Positions 34,064 through 43,059 of a stretch of DNA of 64,000 bases are shown here, piece by piece. The DNA is taken from assembly GCF_009765355.1 (NCBI RefSeq), contig NZ_VTHK01000043.1, positions 18,412 through 82,411 on the forward strand. Direction: 5' to 3'. The DNA comes from Amycolatopsis anabasis (GTDB lineage: Bacteria > Actinomycetota > Actinomycetes > Mycobacteriales > Pseudonocardiaceae). Made by a program: the position numbers and the translations under genes. How positions within the stretch are numbered: the stretch's first letter is position 1; every line of letters begins with the position of its first letter. The notes under the pieces were generated by a model that saw nothing but the letters and a program-made list of their open reading frames with translations, was not told the DNA's origin and did not search any database.

Positions 34064-34249
34064 CTACCCGGGCGCCCCCATGAGCACGGCTCGAAACCGC
34101 ACATTGAGAAGAGACCCTCAGTGTGCGGTTCGCCGTCCTGAATGTGGACACCGGCCACATACGGCCGGTTCCTGGCCTCGTCCCCGGACCGATCCGAACG
34201 CCACCATCGGTCCTGCACCGGCCAGACAGTCAAGATCGGAGAGTCCGCC

Positions 34250-35098
34250 GTGGCGCCGACCACATTCGAAGACAAGGTTCCCGCCCTCGACCACGGCGTG
34301 GTTCCGATGACCGGCTCGCGACTCCGGTTGTCGGTGCTCGGCCCGATGCGGGCGTGGCGCGGCGGGGAGCAACTGGACCTGGGACCGGTGCGGCAGCAGG
34401 CGCTGCTGGCCGCCCTGGTGCTGCGGCCCGGGCTGCCGGTCAACCGGCAGGAACTGCTCGACGGGGTGTGGGGCCTGGAACCTCCGGCCACCAACGTGGT
34501 GCCGGTGTACGTGTACCGGCTCCGCAAATGCCTGCGGCCCGGGGGCGGCCCGCAGGACTCGATGATCGACCGCGACCGGAGTGGCTACCGCTTCGTCGGC
34601 GAGGGTGTCCGGGTGGACGCGACGCGGTTGGAGGAACTCGCCGCCGAGGCGGGCACCGCGAAGCGGGCCGGTGACCTCGCCGCCGCCGTCGACAAGTACA
34701 CCAGCGCCCTGGAACTGTTCCGGGGCGAGCCGCTGGCCGGGCTGCCCGGGCCGTTCGCGGAGGGGCAGCGGCGGCGGCTGACCGAGCGCAGGATCGCGTT
34801 GCTGCAGGAGAAGCTGGAGTGGCAACTGCTGCTGGGCCGGCACGCCGCGGTGATCGGCGAACTGTCCGCCCTGACCTCGGCCCACCCGCACCACGAGCCG
34901 CTGGCCGCGCTGCTGATGCGCGCCCTGCACGACAGCGGCCGACAGGCCGACGCCCTGGCCGTGTTCACCCGGCAGCGCCGCCGCCTGGTGGAGGACCTGG
35001 GCGTGGAGCCGGGCGAGGTGCTCCGGCGCGCGCACCGGGCCGTGCTGCGCGGGGAAAGCGACCTGGGCGCCGGAGCCGCACGATCGAAAGCCAGCTGA
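34250..35098 (+). CDS. SARP-type transcriptional regulator (AfsR/DnrI/RedD family)
   Basis: A 282-residue regulator: an OmpR-like winged HTH (about residues 22-115, with LSVLGPMRAW and the helix VYVYRLRKCLRP) followed by a bacterial transcriptional activation domain (to about 265, ending HDSGRQADALAVFTRQRRRLVEDLGVEPG). SARPs activate secondary-metabolite clusters. The GTG at 34250 follows GGAGAG at seven bases; ATG at 34307 is an alternative. No biosynthetic cluster adjoins directly, and its targets are unknown. Confidence 0.85.
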   Translation: MAPTTFEDKVPALDHGVVPMTGSRLRLSVLGPMRAWRGGEQLDLGPVRQQALLAALVLRPGLPVNRQELLDGVWGLEPPATNVVPVYVYRLRKCLRPGGGPQDSMIDRDRSGYRFVGEGVRVDATRLEELAAEAGTAKRAGDLAAAVDKYTSALELFRGEPLAGLPGPFAEGQRRRLTERRIALLQEKLEWQLLLGRHAAVIGELSALTSAHPHHEPLAALLMRALHDSGRQADALAVFTRQRRRLVEDLGVEPGEVLRRAHRAVLRGESDLGAGAARSKAS

Positions 35099-35120
35099 TC
35101 GCCCCGGTTCTGTTACCGGG

Positions 35121-35789
35121 TCAGAGGGGAGCCGGTGCGGGCCCGGCGTCGCGCCACACCACGCCGCGGCGCTCGTGGGCGAACAATTCCTCCACCGCGT
35201 GCGCGACTCGCGGCCCGATCTCGCGTTCCAGCAGGTACAGGCCCAGGTCCAGGCCCGAGGTGACGCCCGCCCCGGTGACCAGGTCCCCGTCGTCCACGAC
35301 GCGGGCGCGCACCGCGTGGGCGCCACCGCCCTCGAGCAGGCCGATGGCCAGGTGGTGGGTGGTCGCATGGCGCCCTGCCAGCAAACCGGCCATGGCCAGC
35401 ACCAGGGAACCGCCGCACACCGCGGTGACGATCACCTCGGGGTGCCCCATCGCCGCCTTCAGGAGCGCGGGTAGCTCGGTGGTCAAGGTCCGGCGGAGAA
35501 GCGCGGAAATGTGCTCGTCACCTCCGCCCTCCCCGGGGGCCTCGTCGAGTTCCCCGACGCGGCCGGCCGCGCCCGGCACCAGGACGAGACCCGGCCGGGC
35601 CGGATCGAGCGCGGTGGTGGCGTGCAGCGTCAAGCCGATCCCGCTGCGCACCGCACGCGCCCCCTCGGCGGAGACCAGTTCGACGGTCACCGCTCCCCCG
35701 GAGGCGATGCCGCCCGCGTGCAGCACCTCGTAGGGCGCGATGACATCGAGCGGATCGAATCCGTCGAACAAAACGATTTGGGCATGCAT
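35121..35789 (-). CDS. DJ-1/PfpI family protein
   Basis: A 222-residue glutamine-amidotransferase-like protein of the DJ-1/PfpI superfamily. The nucleophile elbow is AVCGGSLVLAMAGLL, with the Cys expected of isonitrile-hydratase or ThiJ-like members, and HATTHH follows at the usual place for the histidine. The ATG at 35789 has AAAGG eight bases upstream. It converges on the SARP gene. Substrate unknown. Confidence 0.83.
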   Translation of the reverse strand: MHAQIVLFDGFDPLDVIAPYEVLHAGGIASGGAVTVELVSAEGARAVRSGIGLTLHATTALDPARPGLVLVPGAAGRVGELDEAPGEGGGDEHISALLRRTLTTELPALLKAAMGHPEVIVTAVCGGSLVLAMAGLLAGRHATTHHLAIGLLEGGGAHAVRARVVDDGDLVTGAGVTSGLDLGLYLLEREIGPRVAHAVEELFAHERRGVVWRDAGPAPAPL

Positions 35790-35908
35790 ATGGGCGCCTT
35801 TCAAAATGAATCAGGATTATCGGCGACTCGAACGTTAATCGGCGCCCATTCGATGGACCATCGGCGGCAAAGACAATCTTCAACGGGATAATGCCAACCG
35901 CGCCTCAC

Positions 35909-37246
35909 TCAGCGCAGCGGGGTGCGGCGGGCGTGCCGGCGTTCGCGCCAGTCGGTGATCGTGGTGGCCAGTTCCCGCCGCGCGGTGGTGAGCGTGTCGC
36001 GGAAGCCGCCGCCCGGCCGGGTGAGGGCGCGCGCGGTGAGCAGCAGCGTTTGCGGCAGGGACAGGAACTCGGCCGGACGCCGGACTCGGGAGAACACCTC
36101 GAGCATCTTGCGCGCCACCGGCGGGTGGCGCTGGGCATAGCGGTAGAGCTCGGTTTCGAGGGCGTTCATCGGCTCGCCGCGGGCGAGGGTGTTGGTCCAC
36201 TGGTAGACGTCGAGGCAGTCGTGTTCGCGGGCGCGTTCCCAGTCCAGCAGCCGCTGGTCGAGGGCCGCGGGATCGTCGAGAACCGGGGCGGCGGTTTCGC
36301 CGAGGAGGCGGCCGTAGCGCAGCGCGTCCCGGATTCCCTGGGCGGTGACGGGGTCCTTGAAATGACCGGCGTCGCCGGGCAGTGCCCAGCCGGGGCCGGA
36401 GGAGCGGCGGAAATAGGATTCGATCCCGGTGGCCGAACGGACCTTGCCCACCAGGGTGCAACCGGCCAACCGCGCGGCCAGGGGCGGGATGTCGGCGATG
36501 GTGGCGCGGTAGGCGGCTTCGGCGTTGCCACCCCGGAAGCGCGGGGCGTCCTCGGCGGGCGGTTGGAGCAGGCAGAGGACGAGCCCGTCGTCGCACGGGA
36601 ACGCGGTGCCCAGCTGGGGTCCCGCGCGCCATTGCGCGGCGATGTGCCGCCATTCGGGGCGGGTGTCGTGCCAGTAGGCGAAGAAACACGCGCGCCCGCT
36701 GGGGGCGGACCGGTAGGGCGCGGCGGCGCCGGCGAGCCGGGCGACGGTGGAGCGCCGCCCGTCCGCGCCGATGACCAGAGAAGCCCGGATTTCCCCGGTT
36801 TCCCCGCCGCGTTCGGAGTAGCGGACACCGGCGACCCGGCCGCCGTCCCACAGCAATTCGGTGACCTTGACTCCTTCCCGCACTTCGGCGCCGGCTCGGC
36901 GGGCGGTGTCGACCAGCGCCATGTCCAAACCGGACCGGCGGACGCACATCCCGTGATCGATCCCGTCGACCGGGGGGTAACCGGTGCGGATCTCCTGACC
37001 GGCCCCACCGGCCAGGGCCAGGCTCAGCGGTGGCGCGCCCAGTGCTTGGACGCCCGCGAGCGCGCCCAGCGCCCGCAGTTCGGCGAGCCCGCTCGGCCAG
37101 AGCAGGTGGGTGGACAGGGTGTCGGCGGGAAACCGCGCGCTGTCCAGCGCGATCACCCGCCGTCCCGCGGTGGCCAGCGCGATCGCGGCGGCGCTCCCGG
37201 CGCACCGGGCGCCCACCACGATCACCTCGGTTTTCTCGGCGTTCAT
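35909..37246 (-). CDS. FAD-dependent monooxygenase/reductase (geranylgeranyl reductase-like)
   Basis: A 445-residue flavoprotein. The dinucleotide site VIVVGARCAGSAAAIALA starts at residue 8, LVIGADGRRSTVARLAG is the second conserved motif, and WALPGDAGHFKDPVTAQGI contacts FAD. It belongs to the PHBH/geranylgeranyl-reductase superfamily. It begins four bases after the end of the upstream Tat-exported amine oxidase-type gene in the same transcript, suggesting two redox steps on a common, possibly isoprenoid, substrate. Confidence 0.82.
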   Translation of the reverse strand: MNAEKTEVIVVGARCAGSAAAIALATAGRRVIALDSARFPADTLSTHLLWPSGLAELRALGALAGVQALGAPPLSLALAGGAGQEIRTGYPPVDGIDHGMCVRRSGLDMALVDTARRAGAEVREGVKVTELLWDGGRVAGVRYSERGGETGEIRASLVIGADGRRSTVARLAGAAAPYRSAPSGRACFFAYWHDTRPEWRHIAAQWRAGPQLGTAFPCDDGLVLCLLQPPAEDAPRFRGGNAEAAYRATIADIPPLAARLAGCTLVGKVRSATGIESYFRRSSGPGWALPGDAGHFKDPVTAQGIRDALRYGRLLGETAAPVLDDPAALDQRLLDWERAREHDCLDVYQWTNTLARGEPMNALETELYRYAQRHPPVARKMLEVFSRVRRPAEFLSLPQTLLLTARALTRPGGGFRDTLTTARRELATTITDWRERRHARRTPLR

Positions 37247-37250
37247 CGGG

Positions 37251-39056
37251 TCAGGGCCAGCTGGGGGCGATGGCGTCGAACTGGTTGGGCAGGCCGAGCG
37301 AGTAGTCGAAGTCGTCCTTGAGCCGGAACGGTCGCAACTCGGGAGGTTCGTAGAGGGTTTTGACGGTGGCGCGGCTCGCGGAGGAGCCCGCGGCGGCGAG
37401 GATGCCGTTGGCGGCGGCGCGCCCGGCTTCGTTGGCGCCTTCCATGGTGGCCAGGTTGATGTTGGTGCGGACGTAATCCGCGGCCAGGAACAGGTTCGGG
37501 ATCCGGGTGACCGCTTCGGGCCGGTTCCGCCACGAACTCACGGTGTTGATCAGCAGGGGTTCGTCGTTGGCCACGGCCGAGGTGCCTTCCCCGGTGATGG
37601 CGGGGTCGAGGAACCAGGAATGGAGGATCGAATCGGGCAGCGCCTGCTCGCCGCCGGGCAGCGAACGGCGGATCTGGGTCAGGACCTCGGTGACGATCTG
37701 CCGGCGCGTGCACTGCTTGGCGGTCTTGCCGTAGACGACACCGGGAGCGTCCCAGTTGGACAGATCGATCGACAGGCAGTCCACGACGGTCCCGTCGCCG
37801 TAGTGCGCGGCGATGTCGTTGCGCCAGAACTGCCCCTGGCTGATCGAGGTCAGCGCCCACGGTTGCTCGATGTAGGCGACGTGGCCTTCGGCGATCGGGA
37901 CCGGCGCGGTGGTGAAGATCTGGATCCCGTTCATCCAGTCGGTGTGCAGGCCCCACAATCCGCGCAGCCCCGGGTCTGCGGCGAGGATCTGGGGGTTCAG
38001 CAACGGAATCGCACGTTCCACCGGTACGGCGAGCACGTACCAGTCCGCGTCGATCGCGCTGGTTCGCCCGGCCGGATCGGTGACCGCGGCCCCGGTGATC
38101 CGGCCCCCGCCGAACGACAGCCCGGTCACCGTCCGCCCCACCTCGAAGCGCACCCCCATGCCCCGCAGGTGCGCGACCCAGGGGTCGATGAACACCTCGT
38201 TGGTCGGTCCGTTGAGCAGCTGGTCGGCATCGGTGTACGGACCGGCGCCCAGAATGCTGAGGATGAACGCTTCCCCCATCAAGGCCATGGTCAGCGCGCT
38301 GGCCTTCTCCGCCTTGGCGGCCACCAGGGTGGTGATCAGCGCGTCCACCAGCAGCGTGTAACCGGTCGGGGACAACCGATCCGCCGCCATGCCCTCGAGG
38401 TAGCTGACGTTCTCCCACTGGCCCCAGCGCCGCTTCGGCCCACTGGTGAAGAACGCCACGACCTTGCTGGCGAACAACGCGGCGTCCTGCGGCGGCACCG
38501 CGCCCGTCGCGATCGCCAGGGATCGGAAGTACTCCAGCAGCAGCGGCGGGGTGAAGTTGGCGGGCTTGGTCACCGAAGTCGGGAGGAGGAGTTTCCGTCC
38601 CTTCCACGCCGCCATTCCCTGTTCGGCGACCACCAGGTTGTCCCGCACTCCCCTGGTGTTGCCCGGGAACGGGATCCGGCTCATCGTCTCGGGCAGGTTC
38701 TGGTAGATCCCCGGGAAGAACCGGAATCCGTGCTCACCCGGCAGGTCCAGCCGCCCGCCCCGCCCCGTGCCCGGCACCGGGATGCTGCGCGCCTTGCCCC
38801 CCAACGCCTTGCGTTCGTACACCGTCACCGCGAAACCCCGCTCCGCCAGCTCGTGCGCCGCGGTCAACCCCCCGATCCCGCCGCCGAGCACCGCCACCCG
38901 GCGCCCCGCGCCCGCCGCTCGAGCACCCAGCGGGCTCGCGGCCGCCGCACCGGTGATTCCCACCGCCGTGGCGGCCGCGGCCGCCGCCAACGTCCCCCGC
39001 ACCACCGACCGGCGCGTCACCCCGCCACGTGCACCTGTCTTCTCCGACGGATTCAT
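37251..39056 (-). CDS. Tat-exported FAD-dependent amine oxidase/desaturase-type oxidoreductase
   Basis: A 601-residue flavoprotein with a twin-arginine signal (VTRRSVVRG then an Ala-rich helix) and the FAD motif RRVAVLGGGIGGLTAAHELAE near residue 52. The layout fits the amine oxidase/phytoene desaturase superfamily (hydroxysqualene dehydroxylase-like). Export of a folded flavoenzyme suggests an extracytoplasmic lipid or terpenoid substrate. ATG at 39056 follows AGGAGG. It is the first gene of an operon and is divergent from a TetR gene with a dyad operator between them. Confidence 0.8.
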   Translation of the reverse strand: MNPSEKTGARGGVTRRSVVRGTLAAAAAATAVGITGAAAASPLGARAAGAGRRVAVLGGGIGGLTAAHELAERGFAVTVYERKALGGKARSIPVPGTGRGGRLDLPGEHGFRFFPGIYQNLPETMSRIPFPGNTRGVRDNLVVAEQGMAAWKGRKLLLPTSVTKPANFTPPLLLEYFRSLAIATGAVPPQDAALFASKVVAFFTSGPKRRWGQWENVSYLEGMAADRLSPTGYTLLVDALITTLVAAKAEKASALTMALMGEAFILSILGAGPYTDADQLLNGPTNEVFIDPWVAHLRGMGVRFEVGRTVTGLSFGGGRITGAAVTDPAGRTSAIDADWYVLAVPVERAIPLLNPQILAADPGLRGLWGLHTDWMNGIQIFTTAPVPIAEGHVAYIEQPWALTSISQGQFWRNDIAAHYGDGTVVDCLSIDLSNWDAPGVVYGKTAKQCTRRQIVTEVLTQIRRSLPGGEQALPDSILHSWFLDPAITGEGTSAVANDEPLLINTVSSWRNRPEAVTRIPNLFLAADYVRTNINLATMEGANEAGRAAANGILAAAGSSASRATVKTLYEPPELRPFRLKDDFDYSLGLPNQFDAIAPSWP

Positions 39057-39097
39057 CCGGGCCTCCTGATCGCGACGCTGCGAACTTGGATGCGATG

Positions 39098-39114
39098 TTG
39101 GACACACTGTCCAA
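39098..39114. promoter_or_regulatory. TetR operator candidate
   Basis: TTGGACA-CAC-TGTCCAA is a perfect 7-3-7 inverted repeat in the 107-base gap between the TetR gene and the flavoenzyme operon. Position and symmetry fit a TetR dimer site controlling both directions. Confidence 0.65.
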
Positions 39115-39163
39115 GCCTGTTGTCACGATGTCAAGAAGCAATCGCGGCGCGTAACATGGGCCC

Positions 39164-39787
39164 ATGCCGACTGTCACCAAACCCCCACCGGCCAGCCACA
39201 AACGGCGGGCCGCGCTCGCGCAGCGGGCCTTGGGCGCGGTGGAAGAACTGCTGGCCGACGGCACCCCGTACACCGAACTGCCCGTTCAGCGCATCGCCGC
39301 CACCGCGGGCATCCCCCGTTCGACCTTCTACCTCTACTTCCCCGACAAGAGCCAGCTCCTCATCCGCATGGCCGAACTCGCCGCCGCGGACGTCTTCCAG
39401 GCCGCGGAAACCTGGACGGTCGCCGACCACAGCGACGGCGTGGAAGGGGTCACCACCACCATCGCCCGCATGATCGCCGGCTGCCGCGAACACCGGCTGC
39501 TGCTGCGCGCGCTCGGCGAGGTCTCCGCCTACGACCGCGACGTCGCCGAGTACTGGCACGGACGGATCGAGGTGTTCATCCGCATCGCCCAGACCCGCCT
39601 CGAACAACTCCAGGCCGACGGCGAGGTCAGCCCCGATCTCGACCCCGCCACCACCGCGTACGCCCTCACCTGGATGGTCGAACGCGCCGTCTTCCACCAC
39701 TTCACCAGCCACGACCCCGCGGGTGACCACCGCCTCGCCGCCACCCTCGGCCGCGCCATCTGGCTCACCATCTACGGCGACGCGTGA
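39164..39787 (+). CDS. TetR-family transcriptional regulator
   Basis: A 207-residue regulator with an N-terminal HTH (LPVQRIAATAGIPRSTFYLYFPDKSQLL) and a C-terminal ligand domain. It is divergent from the two-flavoenzyme operon and very probably represses it through the dyad at 39098-39114. Confidence 0.88.
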   Translation: MPTVTKPPPASHKRRAALAQRALGAVEELLADGTPYTELPVQRIAATAGIPRSTFYLYFPDKSQLLIRMAELAAADVFQAAETWTVADHSDGVEGVTTTIARMIAGCREHRLLLRALGEVSAYDRDVAEYWHGRIEVFIRIAQTRLEQLQADGEVSPDLDPATTAYALTWMVERAVFHHFTSHDPAGDHRLAATLGRAIWLTIYGDA

Positions 39788-39796
39788 GCCGGGGCC

Positions 39797-40420
39797 TCAC
39801 CGCCAGGCGAACACCGGTTGCTCCAGCTCGGCCACCCGGGTGTGCCGGTCGTGCAGCACGACCTCACGGAACTGGTACAGCACGGCCGCGGTGGGCGCGT
39901 GCACCAGCTGGCCGAGCAGCGGGAGCTGCACGACCGGCCGGTCGGATTCGGGAATCCGGACGAACCGCGGCGGCACGTCGAGGTCGCGGAGCGGAATGCG
40001 GTGCACGGCCGCGACTTCGGCCGGATTGGGCGCAGGCGGCCGGTCGGCGCCGGCCCAGACCACCACCGGGGTGATCACGTATCCGGAGCGCGTGGGGTAG
40101 TCGTCCAGCACGCCGAGCACCTCGTGGCGGGGCACGGCGACGCCGAGTTCCTCGCGCAGTTCGCGGAGTGCGGCGGCGACGGCGTCTTCCCCGTCGTCGA
40201 GGCGGCCGCCCGGCAAGGCGAACTGCCCGGCGTGCGCGCGCATCCGGGCCGCTCGCGTGGTCAGCCAGATGCCGGTCTCGTCACCGGTGCCGACCAGAGT
40301 GATGGCCACCGCCGCCGGGCGCCGCCCGTCGAGCGGGACCGCGGTGGCGGCGAAGCGGCGGAGCCGGTCGGCGACCGCGGCGCGGACGCCGGGGCCGCGA
40401 AGATCGCCGGGCGTCGACAT
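39797..40420 (-). CDS. Nudix hydrolase (CoA pyrophosphatase-like)
   Basis: A 207-residue protein with an intact Nudix box, GGRLDDGEDAVAAALRELREELG. The region before it, TRAARMRAHAGQFALPGG, resembles the UPF0035 segment of NudL-type CoA pyrophosphatases. It would cleave a nucleoside diphosphate derivative in the cytosol. It ends ten bases from the TetR gene end (convergent) and starts 21 bases after the arsenical permease stop on the same strand, so it may be read through from that promoter. Confidence 0.83.
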   Translation of the reverse strand: MSTPGDLRGPGVRAAVADRLRRFAATAVPLDGRRPAAVAITLVGTGDETGIWLTTRAARMRAHAGQFALPGGRLDDGEDAVAAALRELREELGVAVPRHEVLGVLDDYPTRSGYVITPVVVWAGADRPPAPNPAEVAAVHRIPLRDLDVPPRFVRIPESDRPVVQLPLLGQLVHAPTAAVLYQFREVVLHDRHTRVAELEQPVFAWR

Positions 40421-40441
40421 GTCCCCATGGTATGGCGCGGC

Positions 40442-41497
40442 TCAGAGGACGAGTTGGGCGATGCCGCCGAGGACGATGCTGCCGAGCACGCCGAAGATGA
40501 GGTAGAGGGCGAAGACCTTGTTGTTGACCACGCTGCGGACGGCGACCATGGCGGGAATGGTGGTGATGGAGCCGGCGAGCAGGAAGGTGACCGCGGCGCC
40601 TTCGGCCATCCCCTTGCTGAGCAGGCCGCCGACGATGGGGATGGCGCCGACGCCGTTGAGGTAGAACGGGACGCTGATGAGCGCGGCGAGCGGGATGGCG
40701 AGAAGTCCGGTGCCGCCGAGGAAATCGGTGACGACCCCGGACGGGACGTAGACCCGGATGACGCCTTCGAAGACGCAGGCGAAGGCGAGCCATTTGCCCA
40801 GGGAGAAGGTGTCGCGGAGGAAGTTGCGTCCGGTGACGCGCCAGTTCCGGCCCGAGCGCAGGCTGGCTTTGGCCTGGGGCCACCAGGGCGCGCCGTCGTC
40901 CTCGTCGGGATCCGCGGCGCCGCAACCGGAGTCGGCGCAGGAGGGCGCGCTGGTGGCGGGTGCGGATGCCGGGGCGGCACCTCCCGCCGCCGCGGCGACC
41001 GTGGCGGGTTGGGGTGTTTTTTGTTCACTGCCAAGGCGTTCGGCTGGTTTGGCCTCGGGGCGCAGAACGTCGGTGAAGTGCCCCCGCCGTTCCAGGGCGT
41101 AGATGAGCAGGCCGGCCCCCATGGCGAGGATGAGGGCGCCGAGCAGGCGGGCGGTCGCGAGGGGGACGCCGATCTGTTTGGCGGTCAGGGCGTAGATGGG
41201 CGGGTCCATGGCGGGCGAGGCGATCCAGAACGACATCACCGCGGACAGCGGCACCCCACCGCGGAGGAGTTTGCGGATGAGCGGGATGACGGTGAACGAG
41301 CAGAACGGGCTGAAGGCGCCCAGGCAGGTGGTGAACAGGATGCCGAGCAGCCCGTGTTTCTTGAAGGAGCGCCGGGCGACGACGTCGAGGTAGAACAGGT
41401 CGACGAGGGCCGCGATGGCCAGGGCGATGAAGAAGAACACCGCGAGCGCGAGCAGGTTCTCACCGGCGATGCGGAGGACTTCCAGAACGCTGTGCAT
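40442..41497 (-). CDS. ArsP/DUF318-type organoarsenical permease (ArsQ candidate)
   Basis: A 351-residue membrane protein of the ArsP_1 permease family: two blocks of helices split by a long Pro/Ala-rich, acidic loop (residues about 150-205) that contains CADSGCGAAD. LGAFSPFCSFTVIPLI contains the family's conserved Cys-containing membrane segment. ArsP members export trivalent organoarsenicals, and the arsinothricin locus arsQML also includes a permease. ATG at 41497 follows GGTGGTAGG. It is divergent from arsL and has an ATCGA-N6-TCGAT site upstream. Confidence 0.8.
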   Translation of the reverse strand: MHSVLEVLRIAGENLLALAVFFFIALAIAALVDLFYLDVVARRSFKKHGLLGILFTTCLGAFSPFCSFTVIPLIRKLLRGGVPLSAVMSFWIASPAMDPPIYALTAKQIGVPLATARLLGALILAMGAGLLIYALERRGHFTDVLRPEAKPAERLGSEQKTPQPATVAAAAGGAAPASAPATSAPSCADSGCGAADPDEDDGAPWWPQAKASLRSGRNWRVTGRNFLRDTFSLGKWLAFACVFEGVIRVYVPSGVVTDFLGGTGLLAIPLAALISVPFYLNGVGAIPIVGGLLSKGMAEGAAVTFLLAGSITTIPAMVAVRSVVNNKVFALYLIFGVLGSIVLGGIAQLVL

Positions 41498-41562
41498 ACC
41501 TACCACCCTTGACCCGAGGAATGGATCGCACCCTGCAGACGCGGGCACTCGGTTCGTGATGT

Positions 41563-41578
41563 ATCGATGCTAGTCGAT
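41563..41578. promoter_or_regulatory. ArsR operator candidate at the permease promoter
   Basis: ATCGA-TGCTAG-TCGAT has perfect 5-base arms and a 6-base spacer. The same 5-6-5 design occurs twice before the ArsR-ArsN gene at the other end of the locus. It lies about 66 bases upstream of the permease start. Confidence 0.6.
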
Positions 41579-41649
41579 CGAATCCGGCCGGTCCAGCGAT
41601 TCCCAGGAGCCGCAGCGACCTCGAAAAAGATGATCTCACCTGGCATTCA

Positions 41650-41686
41650 TCGATATATTGACATGTATGGGTCGGTCTGTCATCGT
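41650..41686 (+). promoter_or_regulatory. Candidate arsL promoter overlapped by an A/T-rich dyad
   Basis: A perfect -35 hexamer TTGACA (41658-41663), with a poor -10 CATCGT 17 bases on (41681-41686), is overlapped by TCGATATATTGA (41650-41661), a near-palindrome with ten of twelve positions symmetric. This is the expected design for ArsR repression of the arsL operon. The long A/T-rich leader stands out from the GC-rich surroundings. Confidence 0.45.
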
Positions 41687-41781
41687 TCTCCGAACGTGCG
41701 GCTTCACCGAATGACAACTGGGGTTCCTGGAGATCTTTTTTCCGAATACTTGACAACAATTTTCCGTGAGGCGTGGTGTCC

Positions 41782-43026
41782 ATGGCGCGTGTACTGGTGG
41801 CTTCCGCGTTCGAGGCCGAGTTGCAGCCGCTGACCTGCGCGTGTGCGGCGGCAGCGCTGCGGACGCAGGACGTGGAGGTGACCGGCTGGGACGCGGACTT
41901 GTTCCCCGACGCGATGCCCGCGGGCCCTTTCGATCTGGTGCTGATCTCGGTTCAGCAATTCGAGGGCGTGACGCGTGGCCTTGAACTCGCGTCGCGACTC
42001 GGTAACGCATTTGATTCGATTCTGGTGACCTTTGGTCAATACGCCCAAATGAACCATCGGGAATTCCTGCGATTGGTCGACGGCGTGTTGATGGACGAGC
42101 CCGAACGGGTAGCGCCGGAATTGGCGGCGCTCGCCCGGGGCGAGCTCGCGCGGGCCGATGTTCCGGCTTTGCTGACCCGTTCGGGGATGCGCCCGAAGCC
42201 GCCGCGGCGGCGGATCGCGGTGCCCGCGCCCGCGCGGGAATTGTTCCCGTCGCTGGTGCACTACCCGGCTCATCATTCGCCGTTCGGGTTGCTGGGCAAC
42301 GTGGAAGCGACCCGGGGGTGCCACCACAAGTGCACCTATTGCTCGGTGTACGGCGCCTACGACGGCGGGGTGGCCGCGTACGAGGCGGACACGGTGCTGG
42401 CCGACTGCCGGCAGCTGGCCGAGGAGGGGGTGCGGCATTTCTGCTTCATCGACGCCGAGTTCTTCAACTCCCGCACCATCGGGCCCGGGGTGGTCGAGCG
42501 GCTGGTCCGGGAGATCGGGCCGATCACGTTCGAGTTCACCACCCGGGTGGATCACATCCTGAGCTACCCGCGGGAACTGGAGAAGCTGGTGTCGCTCGGG
42601 TTGAAGCGGGTGACCTCGGCGCTGGAGTTCCCCTCGGACCGGATCCTGCGGATCTTCGACAAGCACATCGACGTCGGGCACATGCGGGCCGCGATCGCCG
42701 AGGCCGAGCGGATCGGGTTCCAGCTGTACCCGACGTTCATCCCGTTCACCCCGTGGGTGGAATACGACGAGTTGCTGGGATTCGAGGATTTCCTGGTGGA
42801 CACCGGCCTGGCGCGGACCACCGATCCCACGGCGCTGCAGACGCGGCTGCTGCTGTTCAAGGGTTCCCCGTTGCTGTCTTCGCCCTGGCTGGAGGACATC
42901 GCCACGGTCGACCGGGGGCTGTGGGTCGAGTGGACGCATCCGGACGCGCGGGTGGAGCGGTTGTGGGGCGAGCGGCGCGCGGACGCCGAGGACGCGGGCA
43001 AGATCCGCTGCTGCGTGAAATGTTGA
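41782..43026 (+). CDS. arsL: RCCVKC-tailed radical SAM enzyme, ArsL-type arsinothricin synthase candidate
   Basis: A 414-residue protein: an N-terminal Rossmann/B12-binding-like domain (about residues 1-140) and a radical SAM domain with the 4Fe-4S ligands Cys180, Cys184 and Cys187 in CHHKCTYC. It ends in RCCVKC, nearly identical to the RCCLKC tail of ArsL, which binds arsenite. ArsL moves the 3-amino-3-carboxypropyl group of SAM to As(III), making hydroxyarsinothricin. The ATG at 41782 has GTGAGG ten bases upstream; GTG codons at 41773 and 41776 are alternatives. First gene of the main plus-strand operon; adjacent arsM supports the role. Confidence 0.82.
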   Translation: MARVLVASAFEAELQPLTCACAAAALRTQDVEVTGWDADLFPDAMPAGPFDLVLISVQQFEGVTRGLELASRLGNAFDSILVTFGQYAQMNHREFLRLVDGVLMDEPERVAPELAALARGELARADVPALLTRSGMRPKPPRRRIAVPAPARELFPSLVHYPAHHSPFGLLGNVEATRGCHHKCTYCSVYGAYDGGVAAYEADTVLADCRQLAEEGVRHFCFIDAEFFNSRTIGPGVVERLVREIGPITFEFTTRVDHILSYPRELEKLVSLGLKRVTSALEFPSDRILRIFDKHIDVGHMRAAIAEAERIGFQLYPTFIPFTPWVEYDELLGFEDFLVDTGLARTTDPTALQTRLLLFKGSPLLSSPWLEDIATVDRGLWVEWTHPDARVERLWGERRADAEDAGKIRCCVKC

Positions 43027-43059
43027 GCCGGGATCGCGAAGTCAGGGAGGATACACCGA

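Noticed and set aside
41750..41781. TTGACA at 41750 as the arsL promoter
   Set aside because: A -10 box at normal spacing would fall at about 41773, inside the ribosome-site/start region; the TTGACA at 41658 is better placed.
41782..43026. Radical SAM enzyme as the modifying enzyme of the PTDWT peptide
   Set aside because: It is 22 kb away, has the ArsL tail and sits in an arsenical operon; it lacks a SPASM or other peptide-recognition domain.
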